Source: an uncultured Chloroflexus sp.
Lineage (GTDB): Bacteria; Chloroflexota; Chloroflexia; Chloroflexales; Chloroflexaceae
DNA length: 64,000 nt
Assembly (NCBI RefSeq): GCF_937129525.1
Contig: NZ_CAKZNK010000067.1
Span: 62,001-126,000, forward strand
Direction of reading: 5' to 3'
Made by a program: the position numbers and the translations under genes. Numbering within the stretch: position 1 is the stretch's first letter; each line of letters begins with the position of its first letter. The notes beneath the pieces were generated by a model. That model worked only from the letters and a program-made list of their open reading frames with translations. It was not told where the DNA came from and made no database searches. Shown here piece after piece: positions 27,907 to 36,633 of this stretch.

Positions 27907-29979
27907 TCAGGCATTCTCCTCTGTCCAGACACGCACCCGGTTGCTGTGAAATGTGCTCTGTCCACCCAAATCGGCCAGCGCGTCAGAGGTCGTCCAGTTG
28001 ACGTTACGACCATCAGGAGAGAGACAGGCCCAATGACCTTTTGCGGCGAAGACAACTCCCACCGGCACATTGTCACTGATAACAGCGCGCAGTCGGCATT
28101 GACCACGTTCGTTTCCAACTGTAACCGTATCGCCATCACGAATTCCGCGCAGCGCGGCGTCAGCAGGGTTCATCTCAAGGACAGGCGGCCCCTCTTTAGC
28201 GCGCAGACTGGGCTGATTGGCCAGGCTCGATGAGACAAAGTGATGCGGCGCTGCCGAGATGAGCGTCAACCAGCCCTCGGTTAGCGGATGGTTCACATAC
28301 TCGGTCGGCGGTTCATAGTACGGCAAGGGATCGAGGCCCTGCGCCGCCATAGCTGCGCTCCACAATTCTACTTTGCCCGATGGTGTGGGGAAATGACCAT
28401 CAGCAAACGGCACTTCCGTTTCTGGAGTGAGCGCCAACCGTACCGTACCCTCGCGTTGCAAACGTTCATAGGTTATACCGGCGAAAAAGGGATTGCGCGC
28501 CCTGGAAGCGTCAAGCACGCCGCGAATCGCTTCTTCAGCACTCTCGTGCAACCACGGCTCGGTATACCCCATGGCAGTCGCCAGTAAACGGCTCACATCC
28601 CAATTGCTCTTTGCTTCACCTAACGGCGCAATTGCCGGCTGGTTGAGAGTCAGGTACCGGTGACCATAGGCGCGATGCAAATCGAGATGTTCGAGCTGAC
28701 TGGTCGCCGGCAGCACAATATCGGCATAGCGCGCAGTATCGGTCATGAAGAGGTCATGCACTACGGTGAAGAGATCTTCGCGGCGCAAACCCTGTTCGAT
28801 CAGGCCGGCATTGGGTGATGACGCGAGCGGATTGGCGCAGTAGACAAAGAGTGACATGATCGGTGGATCGGTCACTTCACCGGTAAGCGCTGCGCCTAGC
28901 CGGTTCATATTCACCGCGCGCGGCGGAGGCGGGCATTCTGAACGGTGTCCAACCGCTTCTCCATCCCACGCCGCATAGCCGCCGGTCGAGTAGGCCAGAC
29001 CACCGCCACGCACACCGTACTGACCGACCACTGCCGGTAGACACAGTAAGGCGCGGAAGGTTTGGCCGCCATTTTGATGGCGTTGAATACCGTCGGCAGT
29101 CTTAATTATCGCCGGTTTAGTCGTAGCATAGCGGCGGGCAAGATCAACAATGGCCGCGACAGGCAAGCCGGTGATTGCCGCGACCCGCTCTGGATCGTAT
29201 TCGGCAGCCCGATTACGTAGCTCGCGCCAACCGATGGTATGGGCTTCCAACCAGGCTTCATCATGCAAATTCTCGGCAAAGATCACGTGCATCATGCCAA
29301 GGGCCAGCGCGCCGTCGGTTGCAGGCTGGATCGGCAGATGCAGATTAGCCGAACGGGCAGTGGCAGTGCGGCGCGGATCGATAACAACGACATACGCCCC
29401 GGCGCGTTGAGCCTGACGAATAAAGGGCATCGCATGTGGGCCGGCGCTAGCCGGGTTGTGCCCCCAGAGGATGATCAAGCGGCTATGGCGCAAATCCTCA
29501 TAATCAGGACTATAGCGCGCGCCGAGGGTGGCATAGACCGCGGCGTGGGCCGCAGCGCAACAGATGGCGCGATCCAGGCCACTGGCCCCCATGCGGTTCC
29601 ACAACCGGGCATCGACAATGGCAGTCTGCAACAGACCGAGCGTGCCACTGTAGGAATAGGGCAAGATCGCGGCGGCGCCGCACTCGGCAATGATCGTCTG
29701 CCAGCGCGTTGCAATCGAGGCAATCGCCTCATCCCAACTGATCCGCTCCCATTGCCCGCTCCCCTTCGGCCCCACGCGCCGCAGTGGGTAGAGCAATCGG
29801 TCGGGACTGTACACCCGCTCGAGGTACGGACGCACTTTTGCGCACAACCAGCCTTGCGTGACAGGGTGATCAGGGTCGGCGTAAAAGGCAACGGCGCGGC
29901 CATCACGCACTTCGGTGATGGTGGCGCAGGTATCGGGGCAATCGTGCGGGCAGCAACCGCGAACAAGCGTGGTAGTCAT
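27907..29979 (-). CDS. Molybdopterin oxidoreductase (bis-MGD, single 4Fe-4S)
   Basis: A DMSO-reductase superfamily catalytic protein. The N-terminus has the cluster motif CPHDCPDTC with a fourth Cys in GWLCAK, then the molybdopterin domains and a C-terminal dinucleotide-binding beta-barrel (from about residue 575). It resembles formate-dehydrogenase/thiosulfate-reductase-like enzymes with no Tat signal, so it is likely cytoplasmic. No electron-transfer or membrane subunit is adjacent, so the partner and substrate are unknown. AGGAAAAG falls between the two in-frame ATGs and favours 29979 over 29997. The gene is divergent from the GlmU-like gene across the region carrying the phased DnaA-box-like sites. 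Confidence 0.88.
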   Translation of the reverse strand: MTTTLVRGCCPHDCPDTCATITEVRDGRAVAFYADPDHPVTQGWLCAKVRPYLERVYSPDRLLYPLRRVGPKGSGQWERISWDEAIASIATRWQTIIAECGAAAILPYSYSGTLGLLQTAIVDARLWNRMGASGLDRAICCAAAHAAVYATLGARYSPDYEDLRHSRLIILWGHNPASAGPHAMPFIRQAQRAGAYVVVIDPRRTATARSANLHLPIQPATDGALALGMMHVIFAENLHDEAWLEAHTIGWRELRNRAAEYDPERVAAITGLPVAAIVDLARRYATTKPAIIKTADGIQRHQNGGQTFRALLCLPAVVGQYGVRGGGLAYSTGGYAAWDGEAVGHRSECPPPPRAVNMNRLGAALTGEVTDPPIMSLFVYCANPLASSPNAGLIEQGLRREDLFTVVHDLFMTDTARYADIVLPATSQLEHLDLHRAYGHRYLTLNQPAIAPLGEAKSNWDVSRLLATAMGYTEPWLHESAEEAIRGVLDASRARNPFFAGITYERLQREGTVRLALTPETEVPFADGHFPTPSGKVELWSAAMAAQGLDPLPYYEPPTEYVNHPLTEGWLTLISAAPHHFVSSSLANQPSLRAKEGPPVLEMNPADAALRGIRDGDTVTVGNERGQCRLRAVISDNVPVGVVFAAKGHWACLSPDGRNVNWTTSDALADLGGQSTFHSNRVRVWTEENA

Positions 29980-30201
29980 AGCATCTTTTCCTGACATTCA
30001 CTTTTATCAATCGTATTGTAGCACCGGCACGAACCGTAGAGAAGCCGGTAAGCGGCAGACTGAACAACAACCTGTGATGCCAGCGCAGTCGTCAGGTGAA
30101 CTGGTTAGACAGCGAGAGTATGCCTGACAGGCCCACCATTGCAATCGATCTGACCGGCCTCATCGACATATCCCCATCATTTCCACGACCGGGCATCGTA
30201 A

Positions 30202-30252
30202 TGTGGATAACTGGCAGGATATTGTGGATAATTTTTGCATATCGGTGGATTA
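30202..30252 (+). promoter_or_regulatory. Three phased DnaA-box-like sites, 21 bp apart
   Basis: TGTGGATAA occurs at 30202-30210 and 30223-30231, each the exact complement of the TTATCCACA DnaA box. A third match, GGTGGATTA at 30244-30252, differs at two of nine bases. All three are in the same orientation with starts exactly 21 bp apart, two helical turns. Only the GTGGAT cores are conserved, so it is a binding-site array rather than a tandem repeat. Confidence 0.6.
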
Positions 30253-30349
30253 CAGATCGATGACAACGCTAAGGCTACCCTGCGAACCATCAGCTCATCT
30301 CGATAGACTCCTCAGATTACTCCTTCTGCGCATCACTACCCCGATCACT

Positions 30350-30378
30350 TTCACTTTGCAGGCAATTTGTGTTATGCT
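30350..30378 (+). promoter_or_regulatory. Candidate promoter for the GlmU-like/selA operon
   Basis: TTCACT (30350-30355), a 17-bp spacer and TATGCT (30373-30378) precede the ATG at 30427 by about 50 bp. The match to consensus is moderate. Confidence 0.35.
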
Positions 30379-30426
30379 TGGCAATAGAATCAAACCACTG
30401 CATACAGGCCATATTGCCGGTAATCT

Positions 30427-31668
30427 ATGACCCTGATCGTGTTTGAAGACGAACTCTGGCACCACTTCGCCACTCTGGTGCAGGCGCGTCCGGTCTTCGA
30501 GTTGCGCTGTGGCGCATTTACCACCCGCGAGCGCGCCGCTGCCTTCCTTAATCGACCGGCGCGTGGTCTGTCTCGTCCCCACCTCATGCCGCACTTCGGA
30601 CCGCCGGGAGGTCTGGCCGAACTGCTGGCAACGAGCGACCCGATCCTGTTTGTCAATGGACGAGCGCTCAATCTTGAGTGGTTGCCGGCCCTCGATTGTG
30701 AGCCGGTCAACACTGTCTATCTGGTCGGCGACACATTGCTTGGCGCGCGCGTATCGCCAGCGCTGGCCAGCGCCATCATCTACTACTTGCGCGAGCAGCA
30801 AGCCACCATCGCTCGCGATGAGCTACTCCGATTTGCGCGGGTCGTCGAGCCACAGGTGACAGCGGCACTGTTGAATTACCCCTGGGATTTGATCACCCAA
30901 GCAGGCGAGCAATTGCTCCGTGATGAGCCATTGCTGGCTCGTCGTTTACCTCGCCTGACTGTCGATCTGCCCCATGTTATCACGCACGGCCAGCGTGTGT
31001 ACGTTGATCCGGGAGCGCAGCTTATCGGGCCGGTGGTACTTGATAGTCGCGACGGGCCGGTTTTTGTGGAAGCGGCCCAGATCGAACCGTTTAGCTACAT
31101 CCAGGGGCCGGCCTACATCGGGCCGGGAACGCTGATCGCGAGCGCGCGCATCCGCGCCGAAACCTGTCTTGGCCCGGTCTGCCGGGTCGGTGGCGAGGTC
31201 GAGGCGTCAATCATTCAAGGCTACTCCAACAAGCATCACGACGGCTTCCTCGGTCATAGCTGGCTGGGCGAATGGGTGAATATCGGCGCGATGACTACCA
31301 ATTCCGATCTCAAAAACAATTATGGCTCGGTGCGGGTGCTGCTGGAAGGGATTGGTCAGATCGATACCGGCATTCTCAAGTTGGGATGCTTTCTGGCCGA
31401 CCACGTCAAGCTCGGCATCGGGCTGCATCTCACCGGCGGCACGATGATCGGCACCGGATCGAATGTCTTTGGCATGCACAGCGCTCCCAAAAACGTGCCC
31501 CATTTTACCTGGGGTGGGGAGGTCTTTCGCGAATACCGGATCGATACGATGATCAGCGTAGCCCGCATCGTCATGGCTCGCCGCAAACGTGAATTAACCT
31601 CGAGTTATGAGCAGGTATTACGCAAAGCCTTTGAGTTGACCCAACCAAGCCGCGATGGTCTGGGGTGA
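30427..31668 (+). CDS. Alternative GlmU-like nucleotidyl/acyltransferase
   Basis: 413 residues. The C-terminal half (about 205-380) is a left-handed beta-helix of hexapeptide repeats with the HDGFLGHSWLGEWVNIGAMTT region and GIGLHLTGGTMIGTGSNVFG, as in GlmU acetyltransferase domains. The N-terminal half lacks the canonical LAAGxGTRM loop of GlmU, but matches the overall pattern of the alternate GlmU group (TIGR03991 type) found in Bacteroidota and other lineages, proposed to make UDP-GlcNAc. The exact sugar is uncertain. Its stop is directly followed by the selA start, so co-translation with selA is likely. Confidence 0.78.
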   Translation: MTLIVFEDELWHHFATLVQARPVFELRCGAFTTRERAAAFLNRPARGLSRPHLMPHFGPPGGLAELLATSDPILFVNGRALNLEWLPALDCEPVNTVYLVGDTLLGARVSPALASAIIYYLREQQATIARDELLRFARVVEPQVTAALLNYPWDLITQAGEQLLRDEPLLARRLPRLTVDLPHVITHGQRVYVDPGAQLIGPVVLDSRDGPVFVEAAQIEPFSYIQGPAYIGPGTLIASARIRAETCLGPVCRVGGEVEASIIQGYSNKHHDGFLGHSWLGEWVNIGAMTTNSDLKNNYGSVRVLLEGIGQIDTGILKLGCFLADHVKLGIGLHLTGGTMIGTGSNVFGMHSAPKNVPHFTWGGEVFREYRIDTMISVARIVMARRKRELTSSYEQVLRKAFELTQPSRDGLG

Positions 31669-33039
31669 GTGATGTCGTTCCGTCAATTGCCCAGTGTTGA
31701 CGCCCTTATCCGCGCTGCAGGCACGGCATACTCCGATGTGCCCCATGAATTGGTGCGCGATGCGGCGCGGACAGTACTGGCACAGGCGCGCGCATCGATT
31801 GCCGCGGGCGCTTCGCCACCAGATCTAACGGCGCTGGTCGCGGCAATCCACAACGAGTTAGCCACCGTTCTTACCCCCAGCTTGCGCCCGCTCATCAATG
31901 CGACAGGAGTGGTGATCCAAACCAACCTTGGTCGGGCGCCGCTCAGTGAAGCGGCCCGTGCCGCCATGCAGACCATTGGCGCCGGTTACAGCAATCTTGA
32001 ATACGATTTGGCAGCGGGCGAACGTGGTTCACGCCACGTCCATCTCGAATCGCTCTTAACTCGACTGACCGGAGCGGAAGCAGCACTGGTAGTAAATAAC
32101 AACGCGGCTGCGGTATATCTGGCGCTGATCGCTCTCGCTGCCGGGCGTGAGGTGATCATCTCGCGAGGTCAGGCGGTTGAAATTGGCGGCGGCTTCCGCA
32201 TTCCCGATGTGTTGCGGGCGAGCGGCGCCATGTTGGTTGAAGTTGGCACCACCAATCGCACCTACAGCCACGACTACGCCGCCGCCATCACCGAACGCAC
32301 CGCGTTAATCCTGCGTGTCCATAGCAGTAATTTTCGCCTGATCGGGTTTGTCCACGAACCATCCCTGGCCGAACTGGCTGCCGTTGCTCACGAGCACAGC
32401 CTGCCACTCCTCGATGATCTCGGTAGTGGCACCCTGATCGATACCCGCCAGTTTGGGCTGCTGGCCGAACCGACTGTGCAAGAAAGTGTAGCCGCCGGCG
32501 CCGATCTGGTCACCTTCTCGGGCGATAAGCTGCTCGGCGGGCCACAGGCTGGAATCATCGTTGGCCGGCGCGATCTGGTTAGCAAGTTGCGCCGCCATCC
32601 CCTTGCCCGCGCATTACGCATCGACAAGAGCACGATTGCCGGACTGGCCGCAACGCTGTATAGCTATCTGCGCGGCACGGCATTACGCGAAATACCGGTC
32701 TGGCAACTGATCAGCACGCCGCTGGCCGACCTCCAACAACGGGCAGAAACGCTTGCAATCAGGCTCAATGCCGCCGGCATTCCAGCCTGCGCAGTTGCCT
32801 GCGAGAGCGCGGTAGGCGGCGGATCACTGCCCGGCGCTACCCAGCCGAGCGCCGGCGTGGCCATTTCACCTGTTGTCGGCAACGCGACTGAACTGGCTTC
32901 CCGGCTGCGTGCCGGCAGACCACCGGTAGTCGCGCGGATCGTCGATAAGCAGGTCTTGTGCGATCTCCGCAGTGTCTTTCCCGGTGAAGATGAGATGCTG
33001 GCTACTGCGCTCATGAATGCGTGGCAAGCGCTGCAATAG
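31669..33039 (+). CDS. selA: L-seryl-tRNA(Sec) selenium transferase
   Basis: 456 residues, the usual SelA length. A helical N-terminus is followed by INATGVVIQTNLGRAPL and a PLP-dependent fold with LLDDLGSGTLID and the Schiff-base Lys287 in FSGDKLLGGPQAG. SelA is a decameric enzyme converting Ser-tRNA(Sec) to Sec-tRNA(Sec) with selenophosphate. The start is GTG or the next codon, ATG (31672), preceded by GGGGTGA that also contains the stop of the upstream gene. selB, selC and selD are not in the window, so a selenocysteine pathway would need them elsewhere. The next gene is a MocA-like transferase. Confidence 0.93.
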   Translation: MMSFRQLPSVDALIRAAGTAYSDVPHELVRDAARTVLAQARASIAAGASPPDLTALVAAIHNELATVLTPSLRPLINATGVVIQTNLGRAPLSEAARAAMQTIGAGYSNLEYDLAAGERGSRHVHLESLLTRLTGAEAALVVNNNAAAVYLALIALAAGREVIISRGQAVEIGGGFRIPDVLRASGAMLVEVGTTNRTYSHDYAAAITERTALILRVHSSNFRLIGFVHEPSLAELAAVAHEHSLPLLDDLGSGTLIDTRQFGLLAEPTVQESVAAGADLVTFSGDKLLGGPQAGIIVGRRDLVSKLRRHPLARALRIDKSTIAGLAATLYSYLRGTALREIPVWQLISTPLADLQQRAETLAIRLNAAGIPACAVACESAVGGGSLPGATQPSAGVAISPVVGNATELASRLRAGRPPVVARIVDKQVLCDLRSVFPGEDEMLATALMNAWQALQ

Positions 33040-33143
33040 ATATGGGCGGGAAAAATCTGAGCGCCTGCGCTCAGCCGGTAGACGTTGCCCACACTCTGCC
33101 GAAGCAACGATGGATGTCAGGGCATCATACGGAAGGTCAACCT

Positions 33144-33728
33144 ATGAAGATCGTCGGTCTCCTGCTGGCCGCTGGCCTGTCATCGCGAATGGGGCAGCCC
33201 AAACAGCTACTCGCCTGGCGCGGGCAACCTCTGGTGACGTATGTTGCCCGGCAAGCGCTTGCCAGTCAGCTTGCCGGCCTCACGGTTGTGGTAGGAGCCA
33301 GCGCAGATCAGGTACGGGAAGCCTTGCGCGAACTACCGGTCACGATTATCACTAACCCTAGCTATCAGGAAGGTCTTGGCACATCGCTTGCCGCCGGTCT
33401 GCGCGCGCTGCCAGCCGACAGTGATGCGGCTATGGTTTTGCTGGTCGATCAACCACTCGTCACGACACGTCTCATCGACGAATTGATCGCTGCCTATCAC
33501 GCCGCCCCAGATGCGCTGGCCCTGGTTCCAACGTATCAAGGTCAACGCGGCAACCCGGTCATAATTGCAGCTCCTCTGTTTGCCGAACTCCAAACCCTGC
33601 GCGGCGATACCGGCGCGCGCGCCATCTTCAACCGCCACGCCGAACGCATTGTCTGGCACGAGGTTGCCGATCCGGCAATCGTGATCGATGTCGATACGCC
33701 AGAAGCCTGGCGCTCGCTCACTGACTGA
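33144..33728 (+). CDS. MobA/MocA-like nucleotidyltransferase
   Basis: The true start is the ATG at 33144: GGAAGG lies seven bases upstream and the family signature begins right after it, MKIVGLLLAAGLSSRMGQPKQ, the nucleotide-binding loop of the IspD/MobA superfamily. A metal-binding segment VLLVDQPLV and a C-terminal DIDTPEAW-like sequence (IDVDTPEAW) follow. MocA adds CMP to molybdopterin for xanthine-dehydrogenase-type enzymes; the same family includes YgfJ, linked to selenium-dependent molybdenum hydroxylases. Being 105 bp downstream of selA makes that latter link plausible but unproven. Confidence 0.85.
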   Translation: MKIVGLLLAAGLSSRMGQPKQLLAWRGQPLVTYVARQALASQLAGLTVVVGASADQVREALRELPVTIITNPSYQEGLGTSLAAGLRALPADSDAAMVLLVDQPLVTTRLIDELIAAYHAAPDALALVPTYQGQRGNPVIIAAPLFAELQTLRGDTGARAIFNRHAERIVWHEVADPAIVIDVDTPEAWRSLTD

Positions 33729-33779
33729 AGCCCGCTGGACAGCATGTCCATGTCGGCAGATAATGCGCAGGCGCCAAAC

Positions 33780-33810
33780 CTGACAAACCGTCGCCAAGGT
33801 ATGGTATAAT
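33780..33810 (+). promoter_or_regulatory. Candidate rpsF operon promoter
   Basis: CTGACA (33780-33785), a 19-bp spacer and TATAAT (33805-33810) with an extended -10 TGG directly upstream. The long spacer is offset by the extended -10. The leader to the rpsF GTG would be about 115 nt. Confidence 0.55.
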
Positions 33811-33932
33811 TGCGTGATGTCACGCGGGAGCGGAGATGGACAGACGCTCCCAATAGTCTTTCTGTTCCGCCGTTGCGCCTGGAACGCGCCGCCGGGTGAG
33901 AAGCGAGCGGAACGTCACCAGAGGAGGATTGT

Positions 33933-34349
33933 GTGCGCGATCGTCGTCGAGAGTACGAACTGGTCATCATCATCAGCCCGCTGTATGCCAACGAAGAGGG
34001 CATCACGGCCAATATCGACCGCATCAAGCAGACCGTCGAGCAACTAGGCGGTCAGGTTAACACGGTGAGCCAATCGTCACCGTGGGGGCGCCGCAAACTG
34101 GCTTACCCGATTCGCGAGTATGTGACCGGCGAAGCCAGTCGCCGCAGCTTCACCGAAGGGTACTACGTCTTCTTCACCTTGACTCTGAGCGCGTCGAAGG
34201 TTGCCGAGCTGGATCGGGCAATTCGGCTGAACGATAACATTCTGCGCCATCTGCTGGTGCTGGTGGAATCCAAAGCGGCGCCGCCACCCCCGATCGAGCC
34301 TGAGACTGAGTCTGAGGAAGAGGAAGAGCCGGCATTGAGCGACGAATAG
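33933..34349 (+). CDS. rpsF: 30S ribosomal protein S6
   Basis: 138 residues; the S6 core (REYELVIIISPLY, GRRKLAYPI, YYVFFTL) covers about residues 5-100. A Pro-rich then acidic extension (PETESEEEEEPALSDE) makes it longer than most S6 proteins; E. coli S6 also has a glutamate tail. It binds S18 and the central domain of 16S rRNA. The GTG start is supported by GAGGAGG five bases upstream. The usual partner rpsR (S18) does not follow; ssb is next after a 194-bp gap. Confidence 0.96.
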   Translation: MRDRRREYELVIIISPLYANEEGITANIDRIKQTVEQLGGQVNTVSQSSPWGRRKLAYPIREYVTGEASRRSFTEGYYVFFTLTLSASKVAELDRAIRLNDNILRHLLVLVESKAAPPPPIEPETESEEEEEPALSDE

Positions 34350-34442
34350 AGTAGCCGACGGCGTGCCGGCAGACAGATCGCAACATTGACGCGAGTCAGC
34401 AACGCTTATGCGCGAAGCACAAGTCTGCTGACCTGCACTTCG

Positions 34443-34499
34443 GCGGGGGTAGCGTAAAAACAGATGATGCAACTGTTTGAGCACGTTCCCTACCCCCGC
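34443..34499 (+). promoter_or_regulatory. Nested hairpin between rpsF and ssb
   Basis: Outer arms GCGGGGGTAG (34443-34452) and CTACCCCCGC (34490-34499) pair perfectly over ten bases. Inside, AAACAG (34458-34463) pairs with CTGTTT (34473-34478). It ends 45 nt before the ssb ATG. It may act as an attenuator, a processing site or a ribosomal-protein binding site; none of these is established. Confidence 0.45.
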
Positions 34500-34543
34500 T
34501 TGCGCGGTCAGATTGCCGGTTGCACATCGTTCTGGAGGGTGCT

Positions 34544-34969
34544 ATGGCGCGTGATTTGAACAAAGTGCTTATCATTGGTCGCCTTGGCGCCGATCCAGAG
34601 CTGCGGTATACCGCTACCGGCACGCCGGTTGCCACGTTTCGGGTAGCCGCTGGTCGTCAGTGGCGTGATCCTGACGGTCATCTCCACGATGAAACCGAGT
34701 GGTTTCAGGTTGTCGCATGGAATCGGTTAGCAGAAATCTGTAGCCAGTATCTCAGGCGGGGAGCGCGGGTTTATGTGGAGGGTCGGTTACAAACCCGCGC
34801 GTGGGAAGATGCCCAAACCGGTCAGCCACGTTCGCGCGTTGAGGTGGTTGCACAAGATGTTATCTTGCTGGATCAGCGTGAGTCGCGAGAGGCTCGCTCG
34901 GAAGACGTGCCACCGCCGCCTCGTCGGGAACCGCCACCGGATATTGGCGATGATGATATTCCATTTTAG
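34544..34969 (+). CDS. ssb: Single-stranded DNA-binding protein
   Basis: 142 residues from the ATG at 34544, which has GGAGGG four bases upstream. The OB-fold covers MARDLNKVLIIGRLGADPELR to VEVVAQDVILLD. A short disordered linker leads to the acidic tip DIGDDDIPF that recruits repair and replication proteins. It coats single-stranded DNA as a tetramer in replication, recombination and repair. Clustering with rpsF is widely conserved. The next gene begins three bases after its stop. Confidence 0.96.
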   Translation: MARDLNKVLIIGRLGADPELRYTATGTPVATFRVAAGRQWRDPDGHLHDETEWFQVVAWNRLAEICSQYLRRGARVYVEGRLQTRAWEDAQTGQPRSRVEVVAQDVILLDQRESREARSEDVPPPPRREPPPDIGDDDIPF

Positions 34970-34972
34970 CCT

Positions 34973-36505
34973 ATGTCACAAACACCAAAGCCGCCTCGTA
35001 GCGCACCGTCGTCGGCGCCAGCTCCCGCGCCGCGCCGCCCTTCGCGCCGTCGTCTCGAAGAAGAGCAGCGCCAGCGCCTGATCATTATCGCAACGGCCAG
35101 CGCGCTGGCGATTGCGCTGATCGCAATTGTAAGTGGGGTCATTTACGAACAGCTCTGGATCCCCAGCCGTCCAGTTGCGCAAGTCGGCGCAACCACGCTT
35201 ACCCGCAGCGACTACTGGCGCGAGCGACGCCTCGCTTACGCGCGCGAGATTTATCAAAACTTTCAGTTACTCGACCTGTTCGGCGCAAGCAGTCCGCAGC
35301 TTGCCCAGCAATTTCAGGGGCGAAGTATCGTAATCGATCAACAAATTCGGGCTTTGCGTCGCGCCGAGATTGAAGAGCGGATTGTCTCGGAATGGATTGA
35401 TCGTCAGATCAAACAGCGCGCTGCTGCCGACTTTGGCATCACGATCAACGACGATGCTGTAAAGCAAGAGGCAGTGGCCGATCTGGCGTTCATCTTCATT
35501 CCACCACCACCAGAACCCACACCTACGCCCGATCCGAACGTGACACCGGAACCGACAATTGACCCGGCGGCTACAGCCACTCCCGAACCGACTGCAACGC
35601 CTTCGCCGACGCCGGGGGGACCAACCCCTACTCGCGAACCGTCGCCGACTCTGGCCCCAACCTTCACGCCAGTGCCAACGCCACTGCCAGCCGAAGCGCA
35701 GGTTCAGTTCGATCAGATTATTGATGAAATCTATCGCCGCTATGAGTTGGAATTGATCGTAACCGAGACCAGCCCAGAACTAAGCAAAGACGAGTTTCGC
35801 GAGGCACTGCTGTCACAGTACCGTGAACGGTTGCTCAACGATGAGATTCAAGCCCGCCTCGTGCCGGAAGAAAGTTTCACTGCCAGCACAGAAGTGGAGC
35901 GAGTCCAGGCGCGCCAGATTTTGATCGCCGTCAACCCGCCGGCTGAAGCTACAGCAGAGCAGATCGAGGCGGCATTTGCCGCTGCTTTGCCAGCCGCGCA
36001 AGACATCGTGGCGCAACTGCGCGCCGGGGCCGATTTCGCTACCCTGGCAGCCGAACGGTCTGATGACATCGGTTCACGCGACAACGGCGGCGACATCGGC
36101 TCGTTTGATCGCAATGGCTTTGCCGATAATGGCGCCACCTATCCGCCAGAGCTGGTAGAAGCAGCCTTCTCGTTGCCGGTTAACCAGATTAGCGATCCGA
36201 TCCGCACTCAGTTTGGCTGGCACATTCTCGAAGTAACCCGCCAGACGATCCCGTCGAAAGAGGATCAGTTGCAGCGGGCGCGAACCGAGGCATTTGACCG
36301 CTGGATCGCCGAGCAACGGGCAGCAGCGGATATCCGGCGCTTCCCTGAGCCGACCCCAACACCAACGCCATTCCCGACTGAACCGGCGCCAACGATTGTA
36401 CCGACCTACCTGCCCGGCCCGCCGACGCCGATCCCGACGCCAACCCTGGAGCCAACAATCGAGGTTACGCCAGAACCAACACCAACAGCGACGGTGACAC
36501 CATAA
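34973..36505 (+). CDS. Membrane-anchored parvulin-type peptidyl-prolyl isomerase
   Basis: A Pro/Ala-rich cytoplasmic N-terminus (1-35) is followed by one transmembrane helix (about 40-62). A SurA/PrsA-like N-domain is split by a long Pro/Thr-rich repeat region (about 178-243). The PpiC domain covers about 300-410, with VQARQILIAV, ADFATLAAERSDD and QTQFGWHILEV-type sequence. A second Pro/Thr-rich tail ends the protein. It probably folds exported proteins at the outer face of the membrane. No ribosome site precedes the ATG, only three bases after ssb, so expression likely depends on coupling to ssb. Confidence 0.86.
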   Translation: MSQTPKPPRSAPSSAPAPAPRRPSRRRLEEEQRQRLIIIATASALAIALIAIVSGVIYEQLWIPSRPVAQVGATTLTRSDYWRERRLAYAREIYQNFQLLDLFGASSPQLAQQFQGRSIVIDQQIRALRRAEIEERIVSEWIDRQIKQRAAADFGITINDDAVKQEAVADLAFIFIPPPPEPTPTPDPNVTPEPTIDPAATATPEPTATPSPTPGGPTPTREPSPTLAPTFTPVPTPLPAEAQVQFDQIIDEIYRRYELELIVTETSPELSKDEFREALLSQYRERLLNDEIQARLVPEESFTASTEVERVQARQILIAVNPPAEATAEQIEAAFAAALPAAQDIVAQLRAGADFATLAAERSDDIGSRDNGGDIGSFDRNGFADNGATYPPELVEAAFSLPVNQISDPIRTQFGWHILEVTRQTIPSKEDQLQRARTEAFDRWIAEQRAAADIRRFPEPTPTPTPFPTEPAPTIVPTYLPGPPTPIPTPTLEPTIEVTPEPTPTATVTP

Positions 36506-36511
36506 ACGTGT

Positions 36512-36543
36512 GGCGCGCCAGAGCCGGCTAGCTCTGGCGCGCC
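36512..36543 (+). terminator. Hairpin after the rpsF-ssb-isomerase operon
   Basis: A perfect 13-bp stem, GGCGCGCCAGAGC (36512-36524) with GCTCTGGCGCGCC (36531-36543), and a 6-nt loop, begins 6 bp after the stop codon. The tail is not T-rich. Confidence 0.6.
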
Positions 36544-36633
36544 GGGCCTGCGGCAGTGTCATCACGATTGCACACTTGCTAATGACTGCCATTTCACACT
36601 GACAAAGCCTAGAATCACTACTGTTCCTTACCT

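Noticed and set aside
30202-30426. Replication origin
   Set aside because: dnaA, dnaN, gyrB, rnpA and rpmH are all absent and no strongly AT-rich unwinding region is present; only the box array itself is reported.
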